Source: Ancylomarina salipaludis
GTDB lineage: Bacteria > Bacteroidota > Bacteroidia > Bacteroidales > Marinifilaceae
Length of the DNA stretch: 64,000 nucleotides
Direction: 5' to 3'
Assembly: GCF_004122035.1 (NCBI RefSeq)
Contig: NZ_SAXA01000004.1
Location: 124,001-188,000 of the forward strand
The notes under the pieces are model-generated. The model was not told the DNA's origin. It made no database searches and was given only the letters and a program-made list of their open reading frames with translations. This document shows, piece by piece, positions 53,664-63,274 of the stretch (positions are counted from its first letter, which is position 1; every line of letters begins with the position of its first letter). Both the position numbers and the translations under genes were made by a program.

Positions 53664-56600
53664 ATGCTCAATAAAGCTATCCGTTTTTTTCTTGAGAATA
53701 AACTGGTTACATTTTTGGTGCTTACTATTTTCATTTCATGGGGGATTATTAATTCTCCTTTTGGGTGGGATACTGGTTTTCTACCAAAAGATCCTGTGCC
53801 TGTTGATGCCATTCCTGATATTGGAGAAAATCAACAAATTGTATATACCGAGTGGCCAGGCCGTTCGCCTCAGGATATCGAAGATCAAATCTCTTACCCC
53901 TTGACAACGTCATTGTTGGGGATTCCTGGTGTTAAAACAATCAGAAGTAACTCTATTTTTGGATTATCCAGTATATACATCATTTTCGATGAGGAGGTCG
54001 AATTCTATTGGAGTCGAACACGAATTTTAGAGAAATTAAATTCACTTCAATCAGGTACTTTGCCTGATGATGTCGCTCCAGCTTTAGGACCTGATGCTAC
54101 GGCTTTAGGTCAAATATACTGGTATACCCTCGAGGGGCGGGATAAGGATGGTAATCCTGCTGGTGGTTGGGATCCTCACGAGCTGAGAAGTTTGCAAGAC
54201 TTCCATGTTCGGTATGCTTTAACAGCTGCTGAAGGTGTTGCGGAAGTCGCTTCTATTGGTGGTTTTGTAAAGGAATATCAGATTGATATTGATCCGCATG
54301 CCATGCGAGCACATGGGGTAAATGTATCTCAAATTATGGCAGCTGTAAAAAACAGCAACCTGGATATTGGGGCGCGTACCCTGGAATTTAATCGGGTTGA
54401 ATATTTGATTAGGGCTTTGGGCTATATTAAAAACCTCGAAGATCTTGAGAAATCGGTTGTTACAGTGCGTGATAATGTGCCCATTCGATTGAAAGATGTG
54501 GCTAAAATTAACTTTGGACCAGCCACTCGTCGTGGAGGTCTCGATAAGGGAGGATCTGAAGCTGTAGGAGGTGTTGTTGTAGCTCGGTACGGTGCAAATC
54601 CATTGGAGGCCATTGATAATTTAAAAGCAAAAATAGCTGAGATTACACCTGGTTTACCTTCAAAAACACTAGCTGATGGTACGGTTTCTAAAGTAACGAT
54701 AGTCCCTTTTTATGATCGAACAGGTCTGATTAAAGAAACGCTTGGTACGCTTGAAGAAGCGATATCACTCGAACTCCTTATCAGTATTCTGGTTGTGATC
54801 GTTTTGGTAATGAATCTTCGAGCTTCCTTTCTGATCTCCTCTTTATTACCTATTGGGGTTCTAATCACCTTTATCACCATGCGTCAATTTGGTGTGGATG
54901 CCAATATTGTAGCCCTTTCGGGGATTGCTATTGCCATTGGTGTTATGGTTGATGTGGGGATTGTCTTCACCGAAAATATAATTCGGCATATCGATTTGCC
55001 CGAAAACTTAGGAGCCAAGGGAAAGCGCTTGCTGAATGTAGTGTACGAAGGAACTGTTGAGGTTGCAGGTGCTGTGATTACGGCGCTTACTACTACCATT
55101 GTCAGTTTTTTACCGGTATTTGCCATGGAGGCTGCTGAAGGGAAACTCTTCAGACCCCTTGCATTTACCAAGACTTTTACCATGCTTGCAGCTCTGTTGA
55201 TTGGATTGATTATTATTCCAACTTTGGCTCACTTAATTTTCTCAATTCGATTCGATAAAAATAAGTTTAAGAAAATCTGGAGTATCTTTTTGATTGCGTC
55301 AGGTCTGCTTATTTCAATTTTTTCGGGTTACTATATTGCTATTGTGATTTCGGCTTATGGATTAAACAGTTTAATGGCTGATAGATGGGATGAAAGCAAG
55401 AAGTTTCTGGTAAATGTTATCAATGTTGCCATCACAATTGTAGTCATTGTATTCTTCCTGACAAAGGCGTGGATGCCTATGGGAGCACAATACAGCATGT
55501 TTGCAAATTTCATGTTTGTTATTTTGATCGTGGCTTTAATTCTAGGATTGATGTCAAGTTTTGTGTACTTCTATTCAAGAATTCTAAGCTGGTGTTTAAA
55601 CAACAAATGGAAGTTTTTAAGCCTGCCAATTTTGATTGTTTTATTTGGGATTACCAGCTGGCAGGGCTTCGATAAGCTATTTAGTTTTGCACCCAATTTT
55701 GTAAAAGAAACAGCTCTTTATCAGAACCTGGATGAAAAATTACCAGGTATTGGAAAAGAATTTATGCCTTCTTTGGATGAGGGTTCTTTCTTACTGATGC
55801 CTACAACCATGCCTCACTCGGGTATAGCAGAAAACCTTGAGGTGATTCGTATCCTCGATAAAAAACTGAATAACATCCCAGAAGTAGAGTCGGTAGTTGG
55901 AAAGTGGGGGCGTGTGAATTCAGCACTGGATCCGGCACCAACCTCTATGTATGAGAATGTAATTAATTACAAATCAGAATACATTTTGAATGAGGATGGG
56001 CACAAAATGCGTTTTAAGGTAAACCGTGATGAAGCCTTTATTTTAAAGGATGGTTCTGTTTATAATCCGAAAGAAGATGGGTTTCGTTTGATACCCCAGG
56101 AAGATTTGATTATAGATAAGAATGGTGAATATTTTCGTCAGTGGCGAGATGAGATTAAATCGCCTGATGATATTTGGGATGAAATCATCAAGCAATCAAG
56201 TATTCCAGGTTTGACTTCAGCACCTAAGTTGCAGCCTATTCAAACCCGATTGGTAATGCTACAGACAGGTATGCGAGCGCCAATGGGAATAAAGGTTTTT
56301 GGGCCTGACTTGGAAAGCATTGAAAAGGTTGGCTTTGAATTGGAAAAACAGCTAAAGCAAGTGGAAGGTGTGAATGGAATGTCTGTTTTTGCCGATCGAG
56401 TTGTAGGTAAGCCTTATCTGGAAATGGAAATTAATCGTGATGCTATTGCTCGCTACGGTTTATCCATAAAAAATCTTCAAGCGGTTATCAGTTCAGCCAT
56501 TGGCGGTATGAAGTTGACTTCTACAGTTGAAGGGCGTGAACGTTTTCCTGTAAGGTTGAGATATGCCCGTGAATACCGAGATAATCCGGAAGCTTTAAAG

Positions 56601-57458
56601 AAAATTTTGATTCCCACACCAACAGGTGTTCAGATTCCTTTGGGTGATTTAGTAATATTTCATTATGTACGTGGACCTCAAATGATCAAGTCTGAGAATA
56701 CTTTCCTTGTAGGTTATGTGATTTTCGACAAAAAAGAAGGATTTGCTGAGATCGATGTGGTTGAGAATGCACAGGAATATCTGAATGAAAAACTTGAATC
56801 AGGTGAATTTGTTTTGCCAGCTGGTGTTTCGTATGTGTTTACGGGTAATTATGAGAACCAGATAAGAGCGACCAAACGTTTAATGATTGTGGTACCTGTA
56901 TCACTAATGATTATTTTCTTGATTCTTTATTTTCAATTCCGGTCTGTTGTATCAACATCTCTGATTTTTACAGGTATTCTTGTTGCCCTATCAGGAGGAT
57001 TTATCATGCTTTGGCTATATGGTCAGACATGGTTCTTAGATTTTTCTTTGGCAGGTATGAATTTTAGGGACTTATTCCAAGTACAGACCATAAATCTGAG
57101 TGTCGCCGTTTGGGTCGGTTTTATCGCTCTTTTTGGTGTGGCAACTGACGATGGGGTCTTGATCAGTACTTATATCAAGCAATTGCAGGATAAAAAACCA
57201 GCTAAATCAGTAAAGGAGGTTCGGGAATTGATTATCGAAGCTGGCTCAAAAAGAGTACGTCCAGCTATTATGACGACCGCTACTACCATCATTGCACTTT
57301 TACCTGTACTTACTTCAACAGGAAAAGGATCTGATATCATGATTCCGATGGCGATCCCTTTATTTGGAGGTATGACCATTGAGATATTAACCATGTTGGT
57401 GGTTCCTGTACTTTATAGCATGTGGCAGGAAAGGCGAGTAAAAAAATCAGGTTTCTAA
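53664..57458 (+). CDS. CusA/CzcA-family heavy-metal efflux RND pump
   Basis: An inner-membrane RND proton antiporter of about 1264 residues. It exports metal ions with the adaptor and TolC-like channel encoded downstream. The transmembrane-4 segment GIAIAIGVMVDVGIVFTEN resembles the copper/silver (HME4) subgroup more than zinc/cadmium pumps. It is longer than Escherichia coli CusA (1047). Extra membrane segments lie near residues 520-690, and a periplasmic insert near 780-840 contains FILKDGSVYNPKEDGF. I chose the ATG at 53664 (MLNKAIRFFLEN); one at 53637 is also open. Confidence 0.93.
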   Translation: MLNKAIRFFLENKLVTFLVLTIFISWGIINSPFGWDTGFLPKDPVPVDAIPDIGENQQIVYTEWPGRSPQDIEDQISYPLTTSLLGIPGVKTIRSNSIFGLSSIYIIFDEEVEFYWSRTRILEKLNSLQSGTLPDDVAPALGPDATALGQIYWYTLEGRDKDGNPAGGWDPHELRSLQDFHVRYALTAAEGVAEVASIGGFVKEYQIDIDPHAMRAHGVNVSQIMAAVKNSNLDIGARTLEFNRVEYLIRALGYIKNLEDLEKSVVTVRDNVPIRLKDVAKINFGPATRRGGLDKGGSEAVGGVVVARYGANPLEAIDNLKAKIAEITPGLPSKTLADGTVSKVTIVPFYDRTGLIKETLGTLEEAISLELLISILVVIVLVMNLRASFLISSLLPIGVLITFITMRQFGVDANIVALSGIAIAIGVMVDVGIVFTENIIRHIDLPENLGAKGKRLLNVVYEGTVEVAGAVITALTTTIVSFLPVFAMEAAEGKLFRPLAFTKTFTMLAALLIGLIIIPTLAHLIFSIRFDKNKFKKIWSIFLIASGLLISIFSGYYIAIVISAYGLNSLMADRWDESKKFLVNVINVAITIVVIVFFLTKAWMPMGAQYSMFANFMFVILIVALILGLMSSFVYFYSRILSWCLNNKWKFLSLPILIVLFGITSWQGFDKLFSFAPNFVKETALYQNLDEKLPGIGKEFMPSLDEGSFLLMPTTMPHSGIAENLEVIRILDKKLNNIPEVESVVGKWGRVNSALDPAPTSMYENVINYKSEYILNEDGHKMRFKVNRDEAFILKDGSVYNPKEDGFRLIPQEDLIIDKNGEYFRQWRDEIKSPDDIWDEIIKQSSIPGLTSAPKLQPIQTRLVMLQTGMRAPMGIKVFGPDLESIEKVGFELEKQLKQVEGVNGMSVFADRVVGKPYLEMEINRDAIARYGLSIKNLQAVISSAIGGMKLTSTVEGRERFPVRLRYAREYRDNPEALKKILIPTPTGVQIPLGDLVIFHYVRGPQMIKSENTFLVGYVIFDKKEGFAEIDVVENAQEYLNEKLESGEFVLPAGVSYVFTGNYENQIRATKRLMIVVPVSLMIIFLILYFQFRSVVSTSLIFTGILVALSGGFIMLWLYGQTWFLDFSLAGMNFRDLFQVQTINLSVAVWVGFIALFGVATDDGVLISTYIKQLQDKKPAKSVKEVRELIIEAGSKRVRPAIMTTATTIIALLPVLTSTGKGSDIMIPMAIPLFGGMTIEILTMLVVPVLYSMWQERRVKKSGF

Positions 57459-57473
57459 TTAAATGGCGAGAAA

Positions 57474-58721
57474 ATGAATACACAAAAATATTATATATCG
57501 ATCTGTTTCTTTCTGGTTCTATTGATCGCGATTCCTATCACAGGATTTGGACAAAGCGAACTTGGGAACTATTTGGAAGAGGCTGCAGAAAATAATCCCG
57601 GACTTAAAGCGAAGTTCAACGATTATTTGGCAGCATTGGAACGTGCTCCTCAGGTAAAGGCATTACCTGATCCACAAGTAGCTTTTGCTTACTTCATAAA
57701 GCCCATTGAGACAAGAATGGGACCACAGGAATTTAAATTTTCGGTTTCTCAAATGTTTCCCTGGTTTGGAACATTAAAGGCAAAAGAAAATAGTGCCATT
57801 CAGGCTGCTAAGGGGAAATATGAGGCTTTTGAAGAAGCAAAAGCTAAGCTCTTTCATGAGGTTCGCAGTAATTATTACAATCTCTATTTTAATAAGAAAG
57901 CCATAGCCATCAGTATGGAGAATATTGATATTCTTCAGTCTTTCAAAAAAATGGCTGAGATTAAATTAGAGGCAGGCTTGGTATCTGCCCTGGATGGTTA
58001 TCGCATCGAGATTGAAATGGGCGATCTGGAAAATCAATTGGCTTTGCTAAAGGATAAGCAGTTTGTACTTGAAGTGATGTTTAATAATCTATTAAATACC
58101 GAAAGCAAAAGTGAAATTTTGATTCCTGATGATTTGTGGCAGACAGATTTAACATTAAGCAAGGAAGCTTTACTGGATTCAATTCAAAGGAATAATCATC
58201 AGCTTTTAAGTTTAAACTTTCAGCAACAAGCTTTAGCTTTTAGGAAAGAAGTGGCTAAAAAAGCTGGAAATCCCAATATCAATATTGGTCTTGATTATAT
58301 CGTAACAGGTAAGGGGGATATGAATTTGGCTGGAACCGATGCTTTTGTTTTTCCAAAAATAGGTTTAACCATTCCTCTTTATCGAAATAAGTATAAAGCG
58401 ATGATTAAAGAAGTGGTTTATCTGGAGACAGCCAAAGCCCTTGAAAAGGATGATAAAAGTAATATTCTTGAGAGTCTCTTTGAGAAGGGCTGGAAAGATT
58501 ATCGTGATGGTGATCGTCGCATTTATCTGTTTCGCTCGCAACTCGAATTGGCACAAAAAGCTTTGCATTTATTGGAAACCAATTATGCAAGCGGGAATAA
58601 GAATTTCGAGGAGGTCTTAAGAATGGAACGCAAACTCTTGAAATATAATTTAGAATTAGAAAAAGCTAAAGCAGATAAGCAAGCAGCTATTTCATTTATC
58701 TCCTATCTAATGGGTAACTAA
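57474..58721 (+). CDS. TolC-family outer-membrane channel
   Basis: A 415-residue protein with a signal peptide (about 1-27, ending ITGFGQ). Two repeated helical TolC-type halves follow, rich in Ala, Leu, Lys and Glu coiled-coil heptads (e.g. FLVLLIAIPI start, then LEEAAENNPGLKAKFNDYL). The segment VSQMFPWFGTLKAKE is common in CusC-like members. It lies 15 bases after the pump gene and supplies the outer channel of the tripartite pump. Confidence 0.92.
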   Translation: MNTQKYYISICFFLVLLIAIPITGFGQSELGNYLEEAAENNPGLKAKFNDYLAALERAPQVKALPDPQVAFAYFIKPIETRMGPQEFKFSVSQMFPWFGTLKAKENSAIQAAKGKYEAFEEAKAKLFHEVRSNYYNLYFNKKAIAISMENIDILQSFKKMAEIKLEAGLVSALDGYRIEIEMGDLENQLALLKDKQFVLEVMFNNLLNTESKSEILIPDDLWQTDLTLSKEALLDSIQRNNHQLLSLNFQQQALAFRKEVAKKAGNPNINIGLDYIVTGKGDMNLAGTDAFVFPKIGLTIPLYRNKYKAMIKEVVYLETAKALEKDDKSNILESLFEKGWKDYRDGDRRIYLFRSQLELAQKALHLLETNYASGNKNFEEVLRMERKLLKYNLELEKAKADKQAAISFISYLMGN

Positions 58722-58727
58722 TTCCGA

Positions 58728-58752
58728 ACCCTGAGCGGAGTCGAAGGGTGGT
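58728..58752. repeat. Short dispersed repeat-like element
   Basis: The sequence between the TolC-family and adaptor genes reads CCCTGAGCGGAGTCGAAGGG, with complementary ends (ACCCT/AGGGT). From memory, this type of CTTCGACTCCGCTCAGGG element is scattered in intergenic DNA of many bacterial genomes. Only one copy is seen here. Confidence 0.45.
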
Positions 58753-58777
58753 AATAGATTAATAAAAATATAATACG

Positions 58778-60637
58778 ATGAAAAGTATAATCGAGAATAT
58801 TAAAGAGAATTACAAATTAGCTATTGGGGTTCTATTACTAGGCTTGTTTCTAGGATGGTTAATTTCAAACAGCTCTGATAATGTAAATACATCAGAAAAA
58901 GGGATTGAGAATCATGAAGGTCATAAGCATGAGAGTGCAGATCCTCAAACATGGACCTGTTCCATGCACCCGCAAATTAAGCAGGATAAGCCAGGTTTGT
59001 GTCCAATTTGTGCTATGGATCTTATTCCATTAAAAAGTATGCAGTCGGGTGGTGATGATGTTGATCCCAATGAAATCGTGATGTCGGAATCAGCAGCCAA
59101 GTTGGCTGATGTGCAGACTCAAATAGTGAAAAAGGGGAAGCCGGTTATGACGATTAATTTGCAAGGGAAAGTTCAGGTGGACGAGCGTCGTATATCGGAA
59201 TTGACCTCTCGTTTTGGTGGTCGGATTGAAAAGCTCTTTGTTAATTTTACCGGGCAAAATGTAAGAAAAGGAGAGAAATTAGCCAGCATTTATTCCCCGG
59301 CTTTGTTAAGTGCCCAGCGCGAATTGCTTGAAGCTATTTCATTTAAAGAAACGCGTCCAGGTTTGTATTTGGCTGCAAAGGGGAAATTGAAACTTTGGGA
59401 TTTGACGGAGGATCAAATTGCAGCTATTGAAGAAAAAGGAGAACCTCAGTCATATTTTAATGTTCTTTCGCCTATAACGGGAACAGTCAGTATGCGTCAT
59501 GTGGCACTTGGTGATTATGTGAAAGAGGGGATGCCTTTGTTTAAAGTGGTTGATCTTTCGAAAGTTTGGGTGATGTTTGATGCCTACGAAAGGGATTTGC
59601 CATGGATTAAACTGGGGGATGAAGTTAATTATAATCTTCAGGCAATACCCGGTAAAATATATTCTGCAAAGGTGAGTTATATCGATCCTTTTATCAGTAA
59701 TAAGACCCGTGTAGCAAAAGTTCGTCTCGAAGTTTCGAATAAGGATCAGATGTTGAAACCTGAAATGTTTGCCCAAGGGATTTTACAATCCGAGATTGCT
59801 GAAAATAAAACTGAAATCATGGTGCCAAAATCGGCTGTACTTTGGACAGGTAAACGATCGGTGGTTTATGTGAAAGTACCCGATCGCAAATCGCCTTCAT
59901 TCCTTTATCGTGAAGTGGTTTTAGGCCCGGAGGCCGGAGCCTTTTATGTAATTAAGGACGGTTTAAAAGAAGGCGAAGAAATTGCAACCAATGGCGTATT
60001 TAAAATTGATGCTGCGGCTCAACTGATTGGCTTACGAAGTATGATGAACCCTGATGGTGGGTCTGCCCCCACAGGTCACAATCATGGAGGAGATACTAAG
60101 ACGTTGATGCCAGGTATGGATGAGGCTAAGTTTTTTGTAAATGGTGCTTGTGAAATGTGTAAAGAGACTATTGAAACGGCTGCTTTGGCAGTGAAAGGTG
60201 TTGCTCATGTTCTATGGGATAAGGAAGCCAAAGCACTAACCATGCATTATGATGCTAAACAAGTGAATCCTGAAAAAGTGCAAAAAGCAATTACTGAAAA
60301 GGGCTACGATGCTGGTGATTTTCGTGCAGATGATAAGATATATGCTGAGTTACCTGAATGTTGTCAATATTCCAGAATGGAAAAAGTTTCAGTTTGGGTT
60401 AATGGGAATTGTGATATGTGTAAAGCTACTATAGAAAAAGCTGCATTATCGATTGATGGTGTTCTTCGTGCCAATTGGAATAGTGATACCCATATGTTGA
60501 ATTTAGATTTGGGTTCAAATAATGTTGATGCTGTTGAAAAAGCCATTGCAGCAAAAGGATATGATACAAAAAATCATAAGGCAGCTGATAGTGTTTATAA
60601 GGCCTTGCCAGAATGTTGTCAGTACGATAGAAAATAG
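58778..60637 (+). CDS. CusB-like periplasmic adaptor with two C-terminal HMA domains
   Basis: A 619-residue membrane-fusion protein with one N-terminal helix (about 14-31). A heavy-metal-binding segment follows (CSMHPQIKQDKPGLCPICAMDL, split here as CSMHP and LCPICAMD, near 61-80). The adaptor core at about 100-425 has FGGRIEKLFVNFTGQ, FNVLSPITGTV and KVWVMFDAYERDLPW. Two HMA domains are appended near 450-525 (NGACEMC) and 535-619 (NGNCDMC), each closed by LPECCQY. These extra domains probably bind Cu(I) or Ag(I) and feed the pump. Confidence 0.93.
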   Translation: MKSIIENIKENYKLAIGVLLLGLFLGWLISNSSDNVNTSEKGIENHEGHKHESADPQTWTCSMHPQIKQDKPGLCPICAMDLIPLKSMQSGGDDVDPNEIVMSESAAKLADVQTQIVKKGKPVMTINLQGKVQVDERRISELTSRFGGRIEKLFVNFTGQNVRKGEKLASIYSPALLSAQRELLEAISFKETRPGLYLAAKGKLKLWDLTEDQIAAIEEKGEPQSYFNVLSPITGTVSMRHVALGDYVKEGMPLFKVVDLSKVWVMFDAYERDLPWIKLGDEVNYNLQAIPGKIYSAKVSYIDPFISNKTRVAKVRLEVSNKDQMLKPEMFAQGILQSEIAENKTEIMVPKSAVLWTGKRSVVYVKVPDRKSPSFLYREVVLGPEAGAFYVIKDGLKEGEEIATNGVFKIDAAAQLIGLRSMMNPDGGSAPTGHNHGGDTKTLMPGMDEAKFFVNGACEMCKETIETAALAVKGVAHVLWDKEAKALTMHYDAKQVNPEKVQKAITEKGYDAGDFRADDKIYAELPECCQYSRMEKVSVWVNGNCDMCKATIEKAALSIDGVLRANWNSDTHMLNLDLGSNNVDAVEKAIAAKGYDTKNHKAADSVYKALPECCQYDRK

Positions 60638-60676
60638 ATTGAATTAATAGAAATATGTTTTTTAAAAAGCAAAATT

Positions 60677-61180
60677 ATGAAAATAATAATGATCAGTTTG
60701 ATTGCCGCAAGTTTGTTATTTGTTGGATGCGAAAAAAGCAATGATTATGAGAATAATATTGATGGAACTTATGTTGGAACCCTCTCTTCCATTGATGTTT
60801 TGAAATCACTTTCAACACTATCACCAATTGAGGCTTTTGCCAATGTAAAATTAATTGGCGATCAAATTGAGGTACACTGCTATGGTGGTGAATTAGATAC
60901 TACATTTATGCTTGATTTTTATCAACATAACGATAGTGTGTTTGTTTGCCATACTGGTGAAGAATTTGAAAATCTATATGGACATATGAAAGGGGATGGC
61001 CATATGTCAGGAGGAATGATGGGTGATATGTATCATGGAGAAACTGAATGGATGCACCACTTGAACGATGAGCATAACGAAGGTGATGAGCATTTTGGTG
61101 GTTTTGATCTGGAGCATCAATCTTTTAGTTATTCATTCACTATGGAAGCTGGAGAAGTCATCTTTCAAGGAACAAAGTAA
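60677..61180 (+). CDS. His/Met-rich lipoprotein of the metal locus
   Basis: A 167-residue lipoprotein; the lipobox LLFVGC gives Cys18 as the lipid site. The centre (about 96-140) is exceptionally rich in His, Met, Asp and Glu, e.g. HMKGDGHMSGGMMGDMYHGE and WMHHLNDEHNEGDEHF. This is typical of copper or silver chelators. The rest looks like a small beta-barrel. The position between the adaptor and an HMA protein suggests periplasmic metal buffering. I do not recognise a named family. Confidence 0.8.
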   Translation: MKIIMISLIAASLLFVGCEKSNDYENNIDGTYVGTLSSIDVLKSLSTLSPIEAFANVKLIGDQIEVHCYGGELDTTFMLDFYQHNDSVFVCHTGEEFENLYGHMKGDGHMSGGMMGDMYHGETEWMHHLNDEHNEGDEHFGGFDLEHQSFSYSFTMEAGEVIFQGTK

Positions 61181-61369
61181 GTTGTTCGACTTAAATAAGT
61201 GTAATTGACAGAGCGATTGTTTTAGGTGGAGCTGTTTAAAATCATGTAGTTATGGACTGTGTGAGTTAGTCATTACCTTTTTTGTGGGTGAGTAAAGAAA
61301 GTTATTTTAATAATCTAGTGTGTTATTCCGATCCTGAACATTATTGGGACGGCTTTAAATTTAAAAAAG

Positions 61370-61801
61370 ATGAGAACAAAAATTCTAAGTTTAGGCGTAT
61401 TATTCCTAATGGGAACAATGAGCTTGTTGGCTCAAAGCAAAACCGAAAAATTCAAGGTTTATGGTAATTGTAGCATGTGTGAAAAAACGATTGAAAAAGC
61501 AGCTCAATCAGTAGAAGGTGTGACTGCCGCAGATTGGAATAAGGAAACAAAAATGATGGAAGTTTCTTTTGATAAAGCGAAAACCAATGTGCATAAAGTA
61601 CATATGGCAATCGCTAAAGTAGGGTACGATACCGAGATGCATAAGGCAAACGATGAGGCTTATAAAAAATTGCCTGCTTGTTGTAAATACGAAAGAGCCA
61701 AATCGGTAGAGAATGAACATAAAAGTCACAAGGGACATGATCATTCAAATTGTACAGATTCTCAAAAGAAATCTAAAAGCAGTTCTTGCTGCAAAAAGTA
61801 A
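61370..61801 (+). CDS. Secreted HMA-domain metal-binding protein
   Basis: A 143-residue exported protein with a signal peptide (about 1-22, SLLAQS). One HMA domain follows at about 26-95, with the metal pair C34 and C37 (GNCSMCEKT). The same LPACCKY motif seen in the adaptor lies at about 101-107, and the tail is rich in His, Ser and Cys (HKSHKGHDHSNC, SSSCCKK). It probably binds Cu(I) in the periplasm and passes it to the pump. It is closely related to the broken HMA copy at 63268-63516. Confidence 0.88.
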   Translation: MRTKILSLGVLFLMGTMSLLAQSKTEKFKVYGNCSMCEKTIEKAAQSVEGVTAADWNKETKMMEVSFDKAKTNVHKVHMAIAKVGYDTEMHKANDEAYKKLPACCKYERAKSVENEHKSHKGHDHSNCTDSQKKSKSSSCCKK

Positions 61802-61933
61802 TGATTTATTAAGCTAACGAGTAGTGGGTGACAGTGTCATAATCTGTTTGCCCACTATAAACCAACCTAACTTTCATGCTCATCACCAATATCTAGATCT
61901 AAAAAAAATAGTATTCATGTAAATAAGAGAGTT

Positions 61934-62467
61934 ATGAAAACACTTTTTTTAACATTATCGATAATGATATTCTTGACTGCAAGTTTATTCTCACAGTTAA
62001 AATATGAAGGAAAGCTTGATGCTAAGTATAAAAGTATTAAGCTTGATGACGGAAATTTAAAGTTTGTGAAGTACAATAAGAAGGAGCAAGAGGTTCTGAT
62101 CTTCAACTCAGATTATTCACTATGGCGAACTATAGATCTGCCTCTGCCCAAACAGCATCTTCTCGATGAGATCAAGTACATTTCTCAGCGTACTTTTAAC
62201 AATGATGATTCTGTTGAGTTGGTTTATTCATGTCTTGTGTATAGTTTGTATGATGACTATGAAGATCCTGAGAATGAGAGTGTGAAAATCGAATTTACAT
62301 TAAATATCATAAACGAATCGGGAGAGATAATTCTAAAGGTTCCTGACAGTAATGATATGGAAATTATCGACTTTAATGGTACAAAGAAATTGCTAATTTA
62401 TAAGCATCCCAGTAAACATTTTGAAGAAAATGGAGAAACACTTATTTATACTTTGCCTGCTGATTGA
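61934..62467 (+). CDS. Exported protein of unknown function
   Basis: A 177-residue protein with a signal peptide (about 1-21, TASLFSQ). A beta-strand-rich body carries acidic patches (YDDYEDPENESVK). No metal-binding cysteines or known domain are visible. It lies between the HMA protein and the PepSY gene on the same strand. Its link to metal efflux is by position only. Confidence 0.7.
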   Translation: MKTLFLTLSIMIFLTASLFSQLKYEGKLDAKYKSIKLDDGNLKFVKYNKKEQEVLIFNSDYSLWRTIDLPLPKQHLLDEIKYISQRTFNNDDSVELVYSCLVYSLYDDYEDPENESVKIEFTLNIINESGEIILKVPDSNDMEIIDFNGTKKLLIYKHPSKHFEENGETLIYTLPAD

Positions 62468-62533
62468 TCTTCAATAATTATCTGTTATAAGAAATACATT
62501 GCGTCTTAATATCGATATTTTTTTTTAAAATGA

Positions 62534-63274
62534 ATGAAAATGAAATACACAACAATGTATTACTATAGAAAAATCCATCGATATTTTGGTGTTGTTATTG
62601 GAATCCAATTTCTATTTTGGACTTTAGGAGGATTGTTTTTTGCATGGAGTGATATGGATCAAATTCATGGAGATAATAATCGCAAGCCTATTAGTTTAAT
62701 TAGTGATTTGAAGGATTGGCAATCACCGTCTGATGTTTTTGAGGAACTATCAAAGGCTTCAAAAATCGATTCAGTTATTTCTGTAAAAACAATTAATTTT
62801 CTGAACCATCCATACTATCAATTGCGTTATTTTGAAGGTTCTCAAAAGAAATTCGCTTTAGTCAACGCTAAGACTGGTGGAATTAAAGGTTTCGTTAATA
62901 AGAATGAAGCAATCGATCTTGCCAAAGAGGCATTCACCCCTGAATCTGCGATTGAAAAAGTAGAATACCTCGAAAAAGGTTCTCTTAGTAAGCATCATGA
63001 ATATCGTGGTGGACCATTACCTGCCTACGCGATAAGTTTTTCAAATGATCCAGAAACTGTTGTTTACATTAGTGCAGAATATGGTCAACTTGTTACGATT
63101 CGTAATTCTAATTGGCGAATTTTCGATTATTTATGGATGATGCACACCATGGATTATCAGACTAGAGATAACATTAGCAATCTTTTATTGAAGGTGTTTT
63201 CAATATTGGGTCTTGTGACAATAATCAGTGGTTTCATCATTTATTTTAAATCGATGAGGAGATTAAGTTTTTAG
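62534..63274 (+). CDS. PepSY-domain membrane protein
   Basis: A 246-residue inner-membrane protein. The first helix (KIHRYFGVVIGIQFLFWTLGG) is the PepSY-associated transmembrane motif. A periplasmic PepSY-like region follows at about 60-190 (VNAKTGGIKGFVNKNEAI). A final two-helix part lies near 198-238 (DYLWMMHTMDY, TIISGFIIYF). Members are often near iron or copper uptake and efflux genes. It stops at TAG 63272-63274, just after a T5 run. The next in-frame material one base away is an HMA domain. An alternative start two codons on (62540) is possible. Confidence 0.85.
   Translation: MKMKYTTMYYYRKIHRYFGVVIGIQFLFWTLGGLFFAWSDMDQIHGDNNRKPISLISDLKDWQSPSDVFEELSKASKIDSVISVKTINFLNHPYYQLRYFEGSQKKFALVNAKTGGIKGFVNKNEAIDLAKEAFTPESAIEKVEYLEKGSLSKHHEYRGGPLPAYAISFSNDPETVVYISAEYGQLVTIRNSNWRIFDYLWMMHTMDYQTRDNISNLLLKVFSILGLVTIISGFIIYFKSMRRLSF

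Noticed and set aside
59450-59776. A 108-codon minus-strand frame inside the adaptor gene.
   Set aside because: It is antisense to a recognised adaptor domain and has no family features.
63266-63274. Programmed -1 ribosomal frameshifting to fuse PepSY and HMA.
   Set aside because: The local sequence AAGTTTTTAG does not form a canonical X XXY YYZ slippery site in the PepSY frame, and I saw no clear downstream pseudoknot; a plain indel is simpler.
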